A DNA stretch of 64,000 nt from Thiorhodovibrio litoralis (GCF_033954455.1 NZ_CP121473.1:4512501-4576500), one strand, 5' to 3'. Counted from the stretch's first letter, positions 45,738 through 55,792 are shown. A program made the numbers and translations. Notes: generated by a model not told the origin, from the sequence alone.

Positions 45738-47450
45738 ATGGCAAGTACCCCCATGAAAACGCGGCAGCAGACTTGGCTCTGGCCGCTGGCATTGATCGCG
45801 CTGATCGCCCTGTGGCGTCTGGCGATTGCCGCGACCATGCCGATCACCCAGGATGAAGCCTACTATCTCAACTGGACGCATGCGCTGGCTTGGGGCTATT
45901 TCGACCACCCACCGGGCGTCGCGCTGCTTGGGCTGGGCACTCTGTGGGCGCCGGGCTCGGCGCTGGCGGCGCGTCTTGGGGGCTGGCTCGCCGCCACCTT
46001 GACCCTGCTGGTGCTGTGGCGCTTTTTCTGGCGCTGCGGCTTGCGCGACGGGCCTTCCAGTCCCGGCCCGCTGACCATGGCCCTATTGCTGACAGCCGCC
46101 ACCCTGCCCGGGTTTGCTGTGGGTGTGCTAAGCACCCCGGACAGCGCACTGGCGCTGGCTTGGGCGCTGGCACTACATGAGGGGCTGGCGGCGCTCTCCG
46201 GCCAGCGCTGGCGGTGGCTGACAGCTGGCGCAGCGGTCGGCCTTGGTCTGCTCGGCAAGTACGGCATGCTGGTGATCGGCCCGGTCTTTCTCATTGCAAT
46301 ACTCGCCAGCGACGCGCGCGCGCTGCGAACCCGCTGGCCCTATCTGGGGGGCTTGATCGCACTGCTGGTCTTCTCCCCAAATCTGCTGTGGAACGCCCAC
46401 AACGACTGGCTCAGCCTGCGCTTTCAGTTCGGGCACGGATTTTCAACCGACACCGGCCCTTTGCAGCTGGCAAGCAATGCGGTCTTGGGAAAGGCGCTGA
46501 TCGGAGGTTCGTTGGGAGATTCACAGATAGACCCGCTTGGGCGATCCGGCGGGACCGCCGGGACGTCGGCAACGCCGGCCAGCACGGCGGCGCATGTACC
46601 GGTCGACCCGGCGGCCGGCGCACTGGGAGTCGCGAGCTACTTGGGCACCCAACTTGCGTTCTTCGGGTTTCTGCTGCTACCGCTGGCCGCCGCGGCGGCG
46701 CGTCGGGTCCGCACGCCGTCAGCATCCGATCACGACCCGCCGCAGTCATTATCCCGGCAAGCGCGCGGCTTGCTGATCCCGGCGGCGCTCTTTCCGCTGT
46801 TGTTGTTCGCTGTCATCGCGAGCTTCAGTGACGTGGAGCCAAACTGGCCGGTCATGTATCTGCCGGCAACTGCCGCGCTGCTCGCAATCTGGCTACGCCC
46901 CAGGCCCGGCCCGATGCTGACCGCGGCGGCAGGGAACCTGCTGCTGCTCAGCCTCTATGCCCTGCATGCGGCGACCGCCGCCCTGCCGCTCGGCGATGCG
47001 CAGAACCGCATTTTGCGCGAGACCCATGGCTATGCGGAGTTGGCGGCGCGTGTCGCCGATCTGCCAGGCCCGGTGTTCGCCGACCGCTATCAGCTCGCGG
47101 CCATGCTGAACTTCTACCAGGAGCGGCATCGGGTCTCGCAGTGGCCAGGCCTCAACCGCCCCTCGGAATACTCGCGCGGGCGCATCTCGCCCCTGCCGGA
47201 CCCGGCTGTCGTGAAACGTGATGGCTTCTGGCTGGTCAGCCGCAAGAACCATCCCGTTACCATCCAGGGTTTCTCGGGCGAGGGCATCGCCACCTTGAGC
47301 GACTGCGCCGGTCAGCCCCTGCACGTCACCCAAAACCCGGATCAGCGCGCGGTTGCTGGCCAGATGCAAACAGCAGCGCCCGAGCAGCAGCCTTGCGTCC
47401 ACCCCTTGCATCTTTGGCGCATCGCGCGCTACCACGCGAGTCGCGACTGA
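45738..47450 (+). CDS. PMT-type/ArnT-like glycosyltransferase
   Basis: A membrane protein of about 570 residues with many hydrophobic helices. The N-terminal loop QDEAYYLNWTHALAWGYFDHPP (residues about 38-60) contains the Asp-Glu dyad of GT-C glycosyltransferases (PMT/ArnT). The long C-terminal domain is periplasmic and includes DRYQLAAMLNFYQE. It would transfer a sugar from a polyprenyl carrier to lipid A or another envelope acceptor. Start is at 45738 or, in frame, 45753 (MKTRQQTW). It is a lone gene. Confidence 0.8.
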   Translation: MASTPMKTRQQTWLWPLALIALIALWRLAIAATMPITQDEAYYLNWTHALAWGYFDHPPGVALLGLGTLWAPGSALAARLGGWLAATLTLLVLWRFFWRCGLRDGPSSPGPLTMALLLTAATLPGFAVGVLSTPDSALALAWALALHEGLAALSGQRWRWLTAGAAVGLGLLGKYGMLVIGPVFLIAILASDARALRTRWPYLGGLIALLVFSPNLLWNAHNDWLSLRFQFGHGFSTDTGPLQLASNAVLGKALIGGSLGDSQIDPLGRSGGTAGTSATPASTAAHVPVDPAAGALGVASYLGTQLAFFGFLLLPLAAAAARRVRTPSASDHDPPQSLSRQARGLLIPAALFPLLLFAVIASFSDVEPNWPVMYLPATAALLAIWLRPRPGPMLTAAAGNLLLLSLYALHAATAALPLGDAQNRILRETHGYAELAARVADLPGPVFADRYQLAAMLNFYQERHRVSQWPGLNRPSEYSRGRISPLPDPAVVKRDGFWLVSRKNHPVTIQGFSGEGIATLSDCAGQPLHVTQNPDQRAVAGQMQTAAPEQQPCVHPLHLWRIARYHASRD

Positions 47451-47571
47451 GATCAGCGCTGGATCTTGATGCTGCGAGCAACTTCGCAGATCCAGCTTGC
47501 AAAAGCGCTCCACTGTATTAGAATATACTTATAGACTAACTTAACGGCTAAAGCTTTTTTGGAGCGCGATC

Positions 47572-47793
47572 ATGATTGATTGCAACAGTATGCGGGCAGC
47601 CGTCCTCCTGTCAGGTGCGCTGATGCTTGCCGGACTTCTGTTCGGCGGCATTGCGATGACCACGCCGGTGGTCATGCCAGCAAGCTATGCGGCGTTGATT
47701 CTGGTACTGACCGCCAGCGTGGTGCTTGCGGCGATTTTCATCGTTGCCCTGATTCCGGGCGTTTCACGGCGACTGGAAGAGTGCCAGCACTGA
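47572..47793 (+). CDS. Small membrane protein, two helices
   Basis: A 73-residue protein with two hydrophobic helices (AVLLSGALMLAGLLFGGIAM and AALILVLTASVVLAAIFIVALIP) and a short basic-acidic tail. The leader is AT-rich with a half site ATTAGAAT (47517-47524) and GGAG before the ATG. It lies beside the HAO-type cytochrome cluster, on the opposite strand. No family recognised. Confidence 0.6.
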   Translation: MIDCNSMRAAVLLSGALMLAGLLFGGIAMTTPVVMPASYAALILVLTASVVLAAIFIVALIPGVSRRLEECQH

Positions 47794-47915
47794 GACCAGT
47801 GCTGGAGCAATTCCCGGGGTCATTCCCGGAGCCATTCTGGAGCCCTTCCAGGGACGATCCCCGGAGCATTTTCAGGCTCCGGCAACTGCCTAAAAACCAG
47901 TACGCGAATCAGCAA

Positions 47916-47935
47916 GCGCGGCCCCTAGGCCGCGC
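47916..47935 (-). terminator. Stem-loop after the NapC gene
   Basis: GCGCGGCC-CCTA-GGCCGCGC (8-bp arms) lies four bases after the NapC stop on the minus strand. The T-run is weak (TTGCTG), so it may be an intrinsic terminator or an mRNA-protecting hairpin. Confidence 0.45.
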
Positions 47936-47939
47936 GCCA

Positions 47940-48569
47940 TCACTCCCCGGCCATTATGGCCGCGGCCGCACCGGGCTCAAGCCCGAATTCCTCCTCGACC
48001 ATCGCATTCCAGGCATCACGCTTGAAGGTCTGACGCTCCGGCACCTGCCGATGCACCAGATTGATGTGACAGTCGACGCAGGTCTTGCCCTGCGCATCTT
48101 CCGTGTGAATGGCCGCCGTGTTGGCGCGAGTGCCCATGATGGCCTCCTGGGCATGGCAGCGCTTGCAAGTCGCTGAGTCGCGTTTGCGAAACCAGTCGCG
48201 CGCGGCGAAAGCAGCCTCGGGCAGATGCAGGGTATTCACCACCGGATCGTCGTAATCTGGCCCGAACAGCTGCTTGATCAGATCCTTGGTGCCCACGGCA
48301 TGGTCGTAGGTGGCCATGATGATGCCTTCCGAGACATGACAATCACCACAGCTCGCGCGCACGCCCGAGGGCGAGTTGTAATGCGGTGAGCGCTGGTAAA
48401 AATCGTCGGCGTAGGTCATGGAATGACACGACAGGCAGAACTCGTTCGAGCTGGTGAAGTGGTCGAATTCGAGCAGAAAGAACATGAACACCACGCCACC
48501 CAAACCGCCGGCGACCAGCGCAAAGAGCACATGGCGGGTGATGAAAAGCGGGGCGCGCAGCTTAATCAT
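47940..48569 (-). CDS. NapC/NirT-family tetraheme cytochrome c
   Basis: A 209-residue membrane-anchored quinol dehydrogenase: an N-terminal helix (FALVAGGLGGVVFMFFLLE, about 14-32), then CxxCH motifs CLSCH, CGDCH, CKRCH and CVDCH. Such proteins oxidise quinol and pass electrons to a periplasmic cytochrome. I chose ATG 48569, overlapping the HAO-like stop by eight bases; an ORF reading upstream is the neighbour's coding region. It should be the electron donor to the octaheme protein. Confidence 0.92.
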   Translation of the reverse strand: MIKLRAPLFITRHVLFALVAGGLGGVVFMFFLLEFDHFTSSNEFCLSCHSMTYADDFYQRSPHYNSPSGVRASCGDCHVSEGIIMATYDHAVGTKDLIKQLFGPDYDDPVVNTLHLPEAAFAARDWFRKRDSATCKRCHAQEAIMGTRANTAAIHTEDAQGKTCVDCHINLVHRQVPERQTFKRDAWNAMVEEEFGLEPGAAAAIMAGE

Positions 48570-50142
48570 CGGCGCCTCCGTCGCTGTTCGCTGCGTCCGC
48601 CTTTGATTCCTCCTGAGCTGAATCGGCCGCGTCGGCCGCGTCGGCGTTTGAAGTTTCAGCTTCTTCAGCCCCGGCGGCAGCCTCATTTGCTCCAGACCCG
48701 GCATCAGACGCACCATCGGACTCAACCGGCGGCGACCAGCCAAGAATCGGGTTCGCCGCATCCGGGCTTGCCAGCCATTCGTGCTGATTCGTCTGCGCCA
48801 GCACCGGGTCGATCAGCTCGCTCGCGGCATCCCCCGCCACCGCGCGCGCCCGGGGCAGGAAGCGGCTGTAGAAGTTACGCCCAACCAGATACATGCCTTC
48901 CCACCAGGCATGGTTGGGACTGGCCATGGCCGCGCCGTGGCGGGCACGCGCACCTTCGTCGTGCCAAAGTTCCCAATAGGTGAATTCCAACGGTTCGTCG
49001 AAGGGCAAGGGGGTCAGCAGCCCGTTCTGGTAGAGCACCTGCATGATGGCCGAAGCAGGCTCACCGAACTTGCCGTTGTAGAGCTCCACCACAGCGTCGA
49101 ACTGATCCATGAAGCTCGTGGTGAAGTTCTTGGCGTGGCACTCCAGGCAAACCATGCTCATGATCTGGCGGCGCCGGTCGGGGCCGGCGACGACCTTGAC
49201 GATGCCGATGCTGCCGTCGGCCTTGGTGAGTTCGCTACCGCGCTTGGGCGGGTCCTGATCGGCCGGCAGCTCAAGCTTATCGCCGTCCTCAAACACCACC
49301 AGATATTGCTGCACGGAAACCGGCGTGTTCAGGCTCCAGGCGTTGCGCATGCCGACGTCGTGGGTGGAGGGAATCTTGCCCGCGGCGCCCATGTGGCAGG
49401 TGACGCAGGTGGGGGCGGCGGTGTAGTGCTGTCCCGCTATCCAGGTGTCGGCGCCCAGGTTCATCGCCTCGCGCTGAGCCTTGTAGATCATGCCATGCTT
49501 GGATGCCTCAAAGACCTCTTTGTCTGGGGAATCCGGGCCTGAGTGGCAGCGCACGCAGGCATCGGGCTCGCGCGCCTGCGCCTTTGAGAAGGCATGACGG
49601 CCATGGCAGGACGAACAAGAGCCCTTGGAACCATCCGGATTGATGCGGCCGATGCCGGAATTGGGCCAGGTGGCCGGGTCGAGACTGCCGTCGCCGCGCA
49701 CCTCGACACGCGAGCCGTGGCATTGATCGCAGCCAGCCGCTTGCATGGCCGGACCGGTCAGGTTGTGCGCCAGGGCTGGCACCCGCTCGCTGATGATGAG
49801 ATGCGCCTCGGCATGCACCGAGCCCGTCTGCTCCTCAAGTTCGGTCTGGTGGCAGCGCCCGCAGTCCTTGGGCGAGACGATGGTCGCGATCACCTGCCCC
49901 TCGTGGGTGATGGCATCGACATCGGCTGGATCGGCCTGATGGCAATCCATGCAGTTGACGCCAGCCTGCTGGTGGGCGCTGTGGCGCCACTGTTCGGTCA
50001 GGCCGGGCGAGGCCTTGGCGTGACAACTGACGCAATTCTCGCCCTCCGGGTGTCCCCACTCGCTGGGGTCCAGCGTGACTTTCGCGGCCTGCGCCAAAGT
50101 CGCCGCCGCCAATAAGACCAGAAACAGCATTGGATGCTTCAT
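48562..50142 (-). CDS. Octaheme cytochrome c, hydroxylamine oxidoreductase-like
   Basis: A 526-residue periplasmic protein with a signal peptide (cut near AQA) and eight CxxCH motifs: CVSCH, CMDCH, CGRCH, CDQCH, CSSCH, CVRCH, CVTCH and CLECH, at about residues 37-340. The number and spacing fit the hydroxylamine oxidoreductase (HAO)/octaheme family, and pairing with NapC fits the 'reverse HAO' module of nitrite/hydroxylamine reduction. A final segment (about 455-526) is acidic Ala/Asp/Glu-rich and unusual. Whether the Tyr crosslink needed for oxidation is present is unclear; I cannot align it. ATG 50142 has GAAGG upstream; GTG 50148 is the alternative. Confidence 0.85.
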   Translation of the reverse strand: MKHPMLFLVLLAAATLAQAAKVTLDPSEWGHPEGENCVSCHAKASPGLTEQWRHSAHQQAGVNCMDCHQADPADVDAITHEGQVIATIVSPKDCGRCHQTELEEQTGSVHAEAHLIISERVPALAHNLTGPAMQAAGCDQCHGSRVEVRGDGSLDPATWPNSGIGRINPDGSKGSCSSCHGRHAFSKAQAREPDACVRCHSGPDSPDKEVFEASKHGMIYKAQREAMNLGADTWIAGQHYTAAPTCVTCHMGAAGKIPSTHDVGMRNAWSLNTPVSVQQYLVVFEDGDKLELPADQDPPKRGSELTKADGSIGIVKVVAGPDRRRQIMSMVCLECHAKNFTTSFMDQFDAVVELYNGKFGEPASAIMQVLYQNGLLTPLPFDEPLEFTYWELWHDEGARARHGAAMASPNHAWWEGMYLVGRNFYSRFLPRARAVAGDAASELIDPVLAQTNQHEWLASPDAANPILGWSPPVESDGASDAGSGANEAAAGAEEAETSNADAADAADSAQEESKADAANSDGGADD

Positions 50143-50187
50143 GCGCACACCTTCAGGATCTCGAGAGAAAAAACTACCGGGTTAAAA

Positions 50188-50211
50188 ATTAGAATATTCT
50201 AATGTTAGAAT
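50188..50211. promoter_or_regulatory. Three TTAGAAT half-sites upstream of the HAO operon
   Basis: ATTAGAATATTCTAAT (50188-50203) is a perfect 16-bp palindrome. It overlaps a second inverted pair, ATTCTAA-TG-TTAGAAT (50196-50211). So half-sites TTAGAAT alternate in orientation, about 40 bases before the octaheme start and some 200 from the divergent pentaheme gene. The same element appears upstream of hup (13020-13078). Most likely a repressor or activator site controlling both cytochrome operons; protein unknown. Confidence 0.7.
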
Positions 50212-50415
50212 TCTTGGTATCTCTTATTCATTCACGGGCATCATTGCAACCCGGCTGATTACACCAAGAAGGGCCGCAGCTGGCAATCGAGTTTGTTGAC
50301 CTGAGCCATGTTTCCATGCACCATTTCCATGTCATCATGACTTTGCTCAACGGACTCGCACCGCAGAGCCTTTACAAATCTAAAGTGGCTAAAGATACCA
50401 CCGGGAGGATGTCCC

Positions 50416-51765
50416 ATGATTCCAGATCGACTTCATCGCTTCGGAGCTCGCGCTGCTCCGTTCGCGGCTGCCCTAGGCTTTGTGGCAGGCTTGGCCAGCA
50501 TTGGCTTGACCGGCACAGCCTTGGCCGCAGATGCCGCCGCGGACGAAACCAACATTCACCATGTGTCTGCCGAGGTATGCGCCAACTGCCATCAGGAAAT
50601 CTTCAAGCAATGGAAAGGTTCAATGCATGCCAATAGCACCGCATTGAGCGATCCTATTCATGCCACCTTCTATAAAAAAGTCGCTGGTGATCCAACCGAG
50701 GAAGGCGTTGTTCTTAAAGCCTCGGGCAAATTCCCAGTCTGCCTGCAATGCCATGCACCCAATGCCGCCATCGATAAGACCACCAAACTCGATGCCAACA
50801 TCGCGTATGAGGAAGGAGTGAATTGCGTCGCCTGTCATACGCTGGCCAAATTCAATGGCGTTGATGGGCCGGATGGCAAATTAATGCTGGGCTTGAAGTC
50901 TTATGAAGTGTCCGACACCCTCCAGGGTCCATCGGGCATGAACAACAAGCTCTCGGAGCTTGCCAGCGCCGGGGATGATCTCTTCGGCGGCGCGGGTGTT
51001 GGCGGTGCCGACTCGCAAAAGCCCAACCCGCATCTTGGTGAGCCGGTTGAGTACGAAGGTGAAAAAATCCCCGCCTTGCCAATGGAAGCCAATCCCAAGC
51101 TGATGAAAAGCTCGGATGCCTGCATGGGCTGCCATGATCAGCGCAACAACCCCCATGGCGTGCCTCTGTGCCAGACTGGCAACGAATACGAGCAGAGTGA
51201 GTCACAAGTCAACTGTATCGCCTGCCACATGCCGATTGCCGACGGCATGGCGAATCATACGATGGGCGGCGGTCATGATCCCGCCATGCTTGAGCGCGCG
51301 GTCATTTTCGACATCGACACCGAGGCCGATGGCGACAATCTCAAGACCACCGTCTACATGAAGAATCAATTGCCGCACTCCATGCCAACTGGCGCGCCTT
51401 TCCGCAATGTCTATCTCAAGCTCACTGCTTATGACGAAAGCGGCACCGTGGTGTGGGAAAACGCCGAAGGGCACCCCGCCAAGGATGATCCGCAAGCCTA
51501 CTTGTCCTACTCCATGACCGATGACGAAGGCAAGCCGGCGATGCCGCCGACGGCAACCAAGCCAGGCGAGGACACCCGCCTCGCGCCCCATGAGGAGCGC
51601 ACGCTGGTCTATGAGATCCCGGCAAAGACCGTCGCCCTGGTGCGCGGCGAGCTTTACTACAACCTGCTCTGGCCGAAGCTGGTTGAGAACTTCAGCCACC
51701 TGCCGAAGGATCTGACCGATCCAGTCCTGATCGCCGTCGCGGAGAACCCCGTCGGCAAAGACTAA
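50416..51765 (+). CDS. Pentaheme cytochrome c (cytochrome c554-like)
   Basis: A 449-residue exported cytochrome with an N-terminal signal (cut near ALAAD). Five CxxCH motifs are CANCH, CLQCH, CVACH, CMGCH and CIACH. The first half resembles cytochrome c554/c' domains (EVCANCHQEIFKQWKGSMHANS). A long C-terminal beta-rich domain (residues 290-449) follows. GGAGG precedes the ATG. Divergent from the HAO pair, it may accept or donate electrons in the same nitrogen-oxide pathway, as HAO pairs with c554 in ammonia oxidisers. Confidence 0.85.
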   Translation: MIPDRLHRFGARAAPFAAALGFVAGLASIGLTGTALAADAAADETNIHHVSAEVCANCHQEIFKQWKGSMHANSTALSDPIHATFYKKVAGDPTEEGVVLKASGKFPVCLQCHAPNAAIDKTTKLDANIAYEEGVNCVACHTLAKFNGVDGPDGKLMLGLKSYEVSDTLQGPSGMNNKLSELASAGDDLFGGAGVGGADSQKPNPHLGEPVEYEGEKIPALPMEANPKLMKSSDACMGCHDQRNNPHGVPLCQTGNEYEQSESQVNCIACHMPIADGMANHTMGGGHDPAMLERAVIFDIDTEADGDNLKTTVYMKNQLPHSMPTGAPFRNVYLKLTAYDESGTVVWENAEGHPAKDDPQAYLSYSMTDDEGKPAMPPTATKPGEDTRLAPHEERTLVYEIPAKTVALVRGELYYNLLWPKLVENFSHLPKDLTDPVLIAVAENPVGKD

Positions 51766-51790
51766 TCCGGTTCAGTCCGCATCCAACCCA

Positions 51791-51817
51791 ACGCCCGGCC
51801 CCGCCGGGCGTTTTTTT
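51791..51817 (+). terminator. Rho-independent terminator
   Basis: ACGCCCGG-CCCCG-CCGGGCGT followed by seven T. It ends the pentaheme cytochrome transcript, so cobT is transcribed on its own. Confidence 0.9.
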
Positions 51818-51858
51818 GCCTGCAGCCCCCATTGGGTTTGCCCGCGTTTTGCGCGAAA

Positions 51859-53025
51859 ATGGCGGATTGCCTTGGCGAGAGCGCTGCCACTAAACCAGCC
51901 GTGGCCCGATCACCGCCATTCAGCCAATGGAGACCCAGCTTTCTGAACAATCACACGCCCCCCACCATCGAATGGCTCGGCATCGAAGCCGCTCAGCCGA
52001 GCATCAAGTACCGCGAGAACGCCGAAGCACGTCAGGCTCAGCTCACCAAACCAAGAGGCTCGCTGGGACGACTGGAAACTCTGGCCTGCCAGCTCGCGGC
52101 GCTGCAGGCGCGCGAGCGCCCCCAAATCGACCGCATTCACATCACCGTTTTTGCCGGTGACCACGGCATCGCCAGCCCCCAGGCGAGCACCGGAATCTCC
52201 GCCTTTCCGCAGGAAGTCACGGCCGCCATGGTGCGCAACTTCGCCGCCGGCGGAGCTGCCATCAGCGTGTTGGCGCGTCAGCTTGGCGCCGAATTCGAAG
52301 TCGTCAACCTTGGCACCGTTGTCGACCCTGGCCCCCTCGCCGGCGTCAAGGACTACCGTCTCGGGCCTGGCACGGCGAGTTTCCTCGACGGCCCGGCTAT
52401 GACCGAGCATCAGGTGGCCTGCGCATTGGGTGCCGGGCGCCATGCGCTCGAGCGTTCCCGTCTGCAGGAATGCGATCTGTTCATCGGTGGCGAAATGGGC
52501 ATCGGCAACACCACATCGGCCACCGCCATTGCCTGTGCGCTGCTTGAGCAGCCGCCCGAGGTGCTGACCGGCCCGGGCACCGGCCTGGACCTGACCGGCG
52601 TTGCCCGCAAGACCGCGGTCATCGCCGCCGCACTGAAGACGCACAAGGAGGCCTCGGCCTCGCCACTCGAGGTCCTGCGCTGTCTGGGTGGTTTCGAGAT
52701 CGCGGCCCTGGCCGGAGCCTATGTTGCCTGCGCCCAAATCGGACTGCCGGCGCTGATCGATGGTTTTATCAGCAGCGCCGCGGCGCTCACCGCCGCGCGT
52801 CTGTGCCCGGGTGCCGAACAATGGTTCCTGTTCTCCCATGCCTCGGCCGAGCCCGGGCATCGCTTGATGCTGAACGGGTTGCGCGCACAGCCGCTCTTGG
52901 ACCTGGGCATGCGCCTTGGGGAGGGCAGCGGCGCAGCCGTGGCGGTGCCGCTGCTGCGACTGGCCTGTGCTCTGCACAATGAGATGGCCACCTTTGCCGA
53001 GGCGGAAGTCGCCAGTGGTGTGTAG
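51859..53025 (+). CDS. cobT: Nicotinate-nucleotide-dimethylbenzimidazole phosphoribosyltransferase
   Basis: CobT makes alpha-ribazole phosphate for the lower ligand of cobalamin. The core (from [10 protein letters not shown]) has [50 protein letters not shown] and the catalytic [15 protein letters not shown] near the end. It is about 388 residues from ATG 51859; GTG 51901 is in frame. An upstream TTG at 51832 lies just past the terminator and is less likely. No strong ribosome site decides. A Cys-rich protein follows. Confidence 0.92.
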   Translation: MADCLGESAATKPAVARSPPFSQWRPSFLNNHTPPTIEWLGIEAAQPSIKYRENAEARQAQLTKPRGSLGRLETLACQLAALQARERPQIDRIHITVFAGDHGIASPQASTGISAFPQEVTAAMVRNFAAGGAAISVLARQLGAEFEVVNLGTVVDPGPLAGVKDYRLGPGTASFLDGPAMTEHQVACALGAGRHALERSRLQECDLFIGGEMGIGNTTSATAIACALLEQPPEVLTGPGTGLDLTGVARKTAVIAAALKTHKEASASPLEVLRCLGGFEIAALAGAYVACAQIGLPALIDGFISSAAALTAARLCPGAEQWFLFSHASAEPGHRLMLNGLRAQPLLDLGMRLGEGSGAAVAVPLLRLACALHNEMATFAEAEVASGV

Positions 53026-53095
53026 TGAGCGGTGAGACATTCCTCGTGAGTGATTGGGGGCGGCTCGGCTTGGGTGATAACGGTAGCCAAGGGTG

Positions 53096-53470
53096 ATGAC
53101 AGTATCGAGCAAGCTCAGACATGGGAAAGCAAGCGCGGCGCAGGCAGCTTTCAAGGGCTTCAGCCACAGTGACTGTGAGTATTTTCCCTGTCACGCCGGC
53201 GTGCGGCGCCCGTTCAACTGCCTGTTCTGCTATTGCCCGCTGATTGAGCACGAGTGCCCCGGGCCTTACCGGGTATTCACCGACGCACAAGGCGAACCGC
53301 GCAAGGATTGCTCGGCCTGCCGGCTGCCGCATGATGGCATCGCGTCATCCTGGCATTTCATTCAACGCTGGCTGAACGCGCCGCGCTGGCATGGAATACC
53401 TCAATCTCGCGGGCGCATCCGCACGCAAGCGCTGGCACTCAGGCAGCAGAGCGATCAAACGCCAAAGTAG
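53096..53470 (+). CDS. Cysteine-rich small-domain protein of cobalamin loci
   Basis: A 124-residue protein with [20 protein letters not shown] then FCYCPL, CPG and DCSACRLPH, the Cys-rich metal-binding pattern of a small family often found next to cobalamin biosynthesis genes. Its function is unknown; a metal-binding or cofactor-insertion role is suggested by context. Its end overlaps the convergent epimerase gene by 16 bases. Confidence 0.78.
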   Translation: MTVSSKLRHGKASAAQAAFKGFSHSDCEYFPCHAGVRRPFNCLFCYCPLIEHECPGPYRVFTDAQGEPRKDCSACRLPHDGIASSWHFIQRWLNAPRWHGIPQSRGRIRTQALALRQQSDQTPK

Positions 53471-54462
53471 TCCCGGTACCAATCCACGAAGCGCCCCACG
53501 CCCTGCTCGACCGAAGTCTGCGGCCGATAGCCAGTGTCTTCGATCAGCTCAGTGACATCGGCATAGGTGTCTGGCACATCACCCGGCTGCAACGGCAGCA
53601 GGTTCTTGTGTGCCTCGCGCCCGAGCGCCTGCTCCAGTACCTCGATGTAGCGCATCAGCTCGACCGGCTGGCTGTTGCCGATATTGTAGAGCCGATAGGG
53701 CGCCAGGCTGGTGGCGGAATCCGGGCGCGCGCCGTCCCAGTCGGGGTTCGGCTCAGGCAGGCGGTCGAGCACCCGGATCACACCCTCGACGATGTCATCG
53801 ATATAGGTGAAATCGCGCCGGTGGTGCCCGTGGTTGAACACATCGATGGCCTCTCCGGCGAGAATGGCTCGGGTGAATTTGAACAGTGCCATGTCCGGTC
53901 GGCCCCAGGGACCATAGACGGTGAAAAAGCGCAGACCGGTAGTTGGCAGCCGGTAGAGATGGCTGTAGGTGTGGGCCATCAGCTCGTTGGCTTTTTTGCT
54001 CGCGGCATAGAGGCTCAGCGGATGATCGACATTGTCGTGCACCGAGAAGGGCATGCTGGTGTTGGCGCCATAGACCGAGCTGCTCGAGGCATAGACCAGG
54101 TGCTCCACCCCGTTGTGCCGGCAACCTTCGAGCACATTGGCAAAGCCCAGCAGGTTGCTGTCGACATAGGCCAGCGGATTTTCGATCGAATAGCGCACCC
54201 CGGCCTGGGCGGCCAGATTTACCACCCGCTGCGGGCGGTGCTTGGCGAAGGCCTCGGCCATGCCAGGGCGGTCTTCGAGGTCCAGGCGAAGATCGGTGAA
54301 ACCCGCATGATCGGTTAGCCGGGCCAAGCGGGCGCGCTTGAGTTCCGGATCATAGTAGTCGTTCAGGTTGTCGACGCCGACGACCTCGTCGCCGCGCTCA
54401 AGGAGCCGCAGCCCCAGAGCGGAGCCGATGAATCCGGCCGCGCCGGTGATCAGGACTTTCAT
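53455..54462 (-). CDS. NAD-dependent epimerase, UDP-glucuronate 4-epimerase-like
   Basis: A 335-residue short-chain dehydrogenase: [14 protein letters not shown] (7-20) binds NAD, with SSSSVYG and [11 protein letters not shown] (catalytic Tyr/Lys, about 146-156) and [15 protein letters not shown]. This pattern matches UDP-glucuronate 4-epimerases (CapI/LspL), which make UDP-galacturonate. It follows the UDP-sugar dehydrogenase gene, so both serve capsule or O-antigen synthesis. Confidence 0.88.
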   Translation of the reverse strand: MKVLITGAAGFIGSALGLRLLERGDEVVGVDNLNDYYDPELKRARLARLTDHAGFTDLRLDLEDRPGMAEAFAKHRPQRVVNLAAQAGVRYSIENPLAYVDSNLLGFANVLEGCRHNGVEHLVYASSSSVYGANTSMPFSVHDNVDHPLSLYAASKKANELMAHTYSHLYRLPTTGLRFFTVYGPWGRPDMALFKFTRAILAGEAIDVFNHGHHRRDFTYIDDIVEGVIRVLDRLPEPNPDWDGARPDSATSLAPYRLYNIGNSQPVELMRYIEVLEQALGREAHKNLLPLQPGDVPDTYADVTELIEDTGYRPQTSVEQGVGRFVDWYRDYFGV

Positions 54463-54493
54463 GGCTGGATTTCCTCTTGGTTTCGCATCTCGT

Positions 54494-55792
54494 CTAGAGC
54501 CGCCCGTCGACCGCGTCCTTCGGAAACAGGTGCTTCACATCATAGAGCACGCCGCCCGGCTTGAGCACCGCGCGCACCGCCTCGCTGCCCATGGCGGCAT
54601 AGTCGCGATGCGCGACCGCGAGAATCACGGCATCGTAGGTGGGAGCGGTCGGCCAGTCGACCAGCTTGAGCCCATACTCAGACTCGGCCTCCGCAGCACT
54701 GGCCCAGGGATCATGCACATCGCAGCCGATGCCATGGTCGCGCAACTCGGCGAGAACATCGACCACCCGGGTATTGCGCAGATCCGGGCAGTTTTCCTTG
54801 AAGGTCAGCCCCATCACCAGCACGCGAGTGTCCGGACCGATGCGCGCGCGCCGGCACAGAGCCTTAATCACCTCGCCCGCCACGAAGGCGCCCATGCTGT
54901 CGTTCAGCCGCCGGCCAGCCAGGATAATCTCCGGCTGATAGCCGATGGCCTGCGCCTTGTGGGTCAGGTAATAGGGATCAACCCCGATGCAGTGCCCGCC
55001 CACCAGTCCGGGCCGAAAGGGGAGAAAGTTCCATTTGCTGCCGGCGGCGGCCAGCACCTCATCAGTGTCGATGCCGAGCCGGTTGAAAATCAGGGCTAGC
55101 TCGTTGATCAGCGCAATATTCACATCGCGCTGGGTATTTTCGATCACCTTCGCCGCCTCGGCTACGCGGATGCTGCTGGTCGGATGGGTGCCAGCGGTGA
55201 TGATGCGTCGATAGAGCGCATCAACATAAGCCGCCACCTCCGGCGTCGACCCCGAGGTAACCTTCTTGATGTTGGGCAGCCGCCGCTCAGCGTCGCCCGG
55301 ATTGATGCGCTCCGGGCTGTAGCCAACGAAAAAGTCCTGATTGAAAGTCAGCCCCGAACCCTGCTCGATCAGCGGCACGCAGACTTCCTCGGTCGCACCG
55401 GGGTAGACGGTCGACTCGTAAATCACGATCGCGCCATGCCCGATAATGCCGCCCAACAGCCGACTAGCGGACTCGAGCGGGCGAAAATCCGGCTGTCGAT
55501 ACTCATTGATGGGCGTCGGCACCGTGACGATGAACAGATTGCAGTCGCGAAGCTGTTCCGGGTCGCGGGCGAAACGCAAGGGCTCGGGCAGCGCCGCGAT
55601 CTCCGCAAGCTCAGCAGGCGAGACCTCGCGGGAGCTGTCCTCCCCGCGCTCAAGCTCAGCGATGCGCTCGCGCTTGATATCGAAGCCAGTGGTCAGGAAA
55701 TGCTTCGCCAGCTCTACCGCCAGCGGCAGGCCGACATAACCAAGCCCGATCACACCGATGCGCGGCGGGCGGGACTCCAAGGTCAATGACAT
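54494..55792 (-). CDS. UDP-N-acetyl-hexosamine 6-dehydrogenase (WbpO/TviB-like)
   Basis: A UDP-sugar dehydrogenase of about 432 residues. [16 protein letters not shown] binds [12 protein letters not shown] and [12 protein letters not shown] are typical, the catalytic Cys is in [13 protein letters not shown], and [11 protein letters not shown] marks the UDP-binding part. Similar enzymes oxidise UDP-GalNAc or UDP-GlcNAc to the uronate. I chose ATG 55792 with GAGG upstream; the longer frame starts at TTG inside mrr. It probably forms an operon with the epimerase. Confidence 0.9.
   Translation of the reverse strand: MSLTLESRPPRIGVIGLGYVGLPLAVELAKHFLTTGFDIKRERIAELERGEDSSREVSPAELAEIAALPEPLRFARDPEQLRDCNLFIVTVPTPINEYRQPDFRPLESASRLLGGIIGHGAIVIYESTVYPGATEEVCVPLIEQGSGLTFNQDFFVGYSPERINPGDAERRLPNIKKVTSGSTPEVAAYVDALYRRIITAGTHPTSSIRVAEAAKVIENTQRDVNIALINELALIFNRLGIDTDEVLAAAGSKWNFLPFRPGLVGGHCIGVDPYYLTHKAQAIGYQPEIILAGRRLNDSMGAFVAGEVIKALCRRARIGPDTRVLVMGLTFKENCPDLRNTRVVDVLAELRDHGIGCDVHDPWASAAEAESEYGLKLVDWPTAPTYDAVILAVAHRDYAAMGSEAVRAVLKPGGVLYDVKHLFPKDAVDGRL

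Noticed and set aside
51910-53154. Minus-strand frame of 414 residues across cobT
   Set aside because: Antisense shadow of cobT; lacks any recognisable domain.
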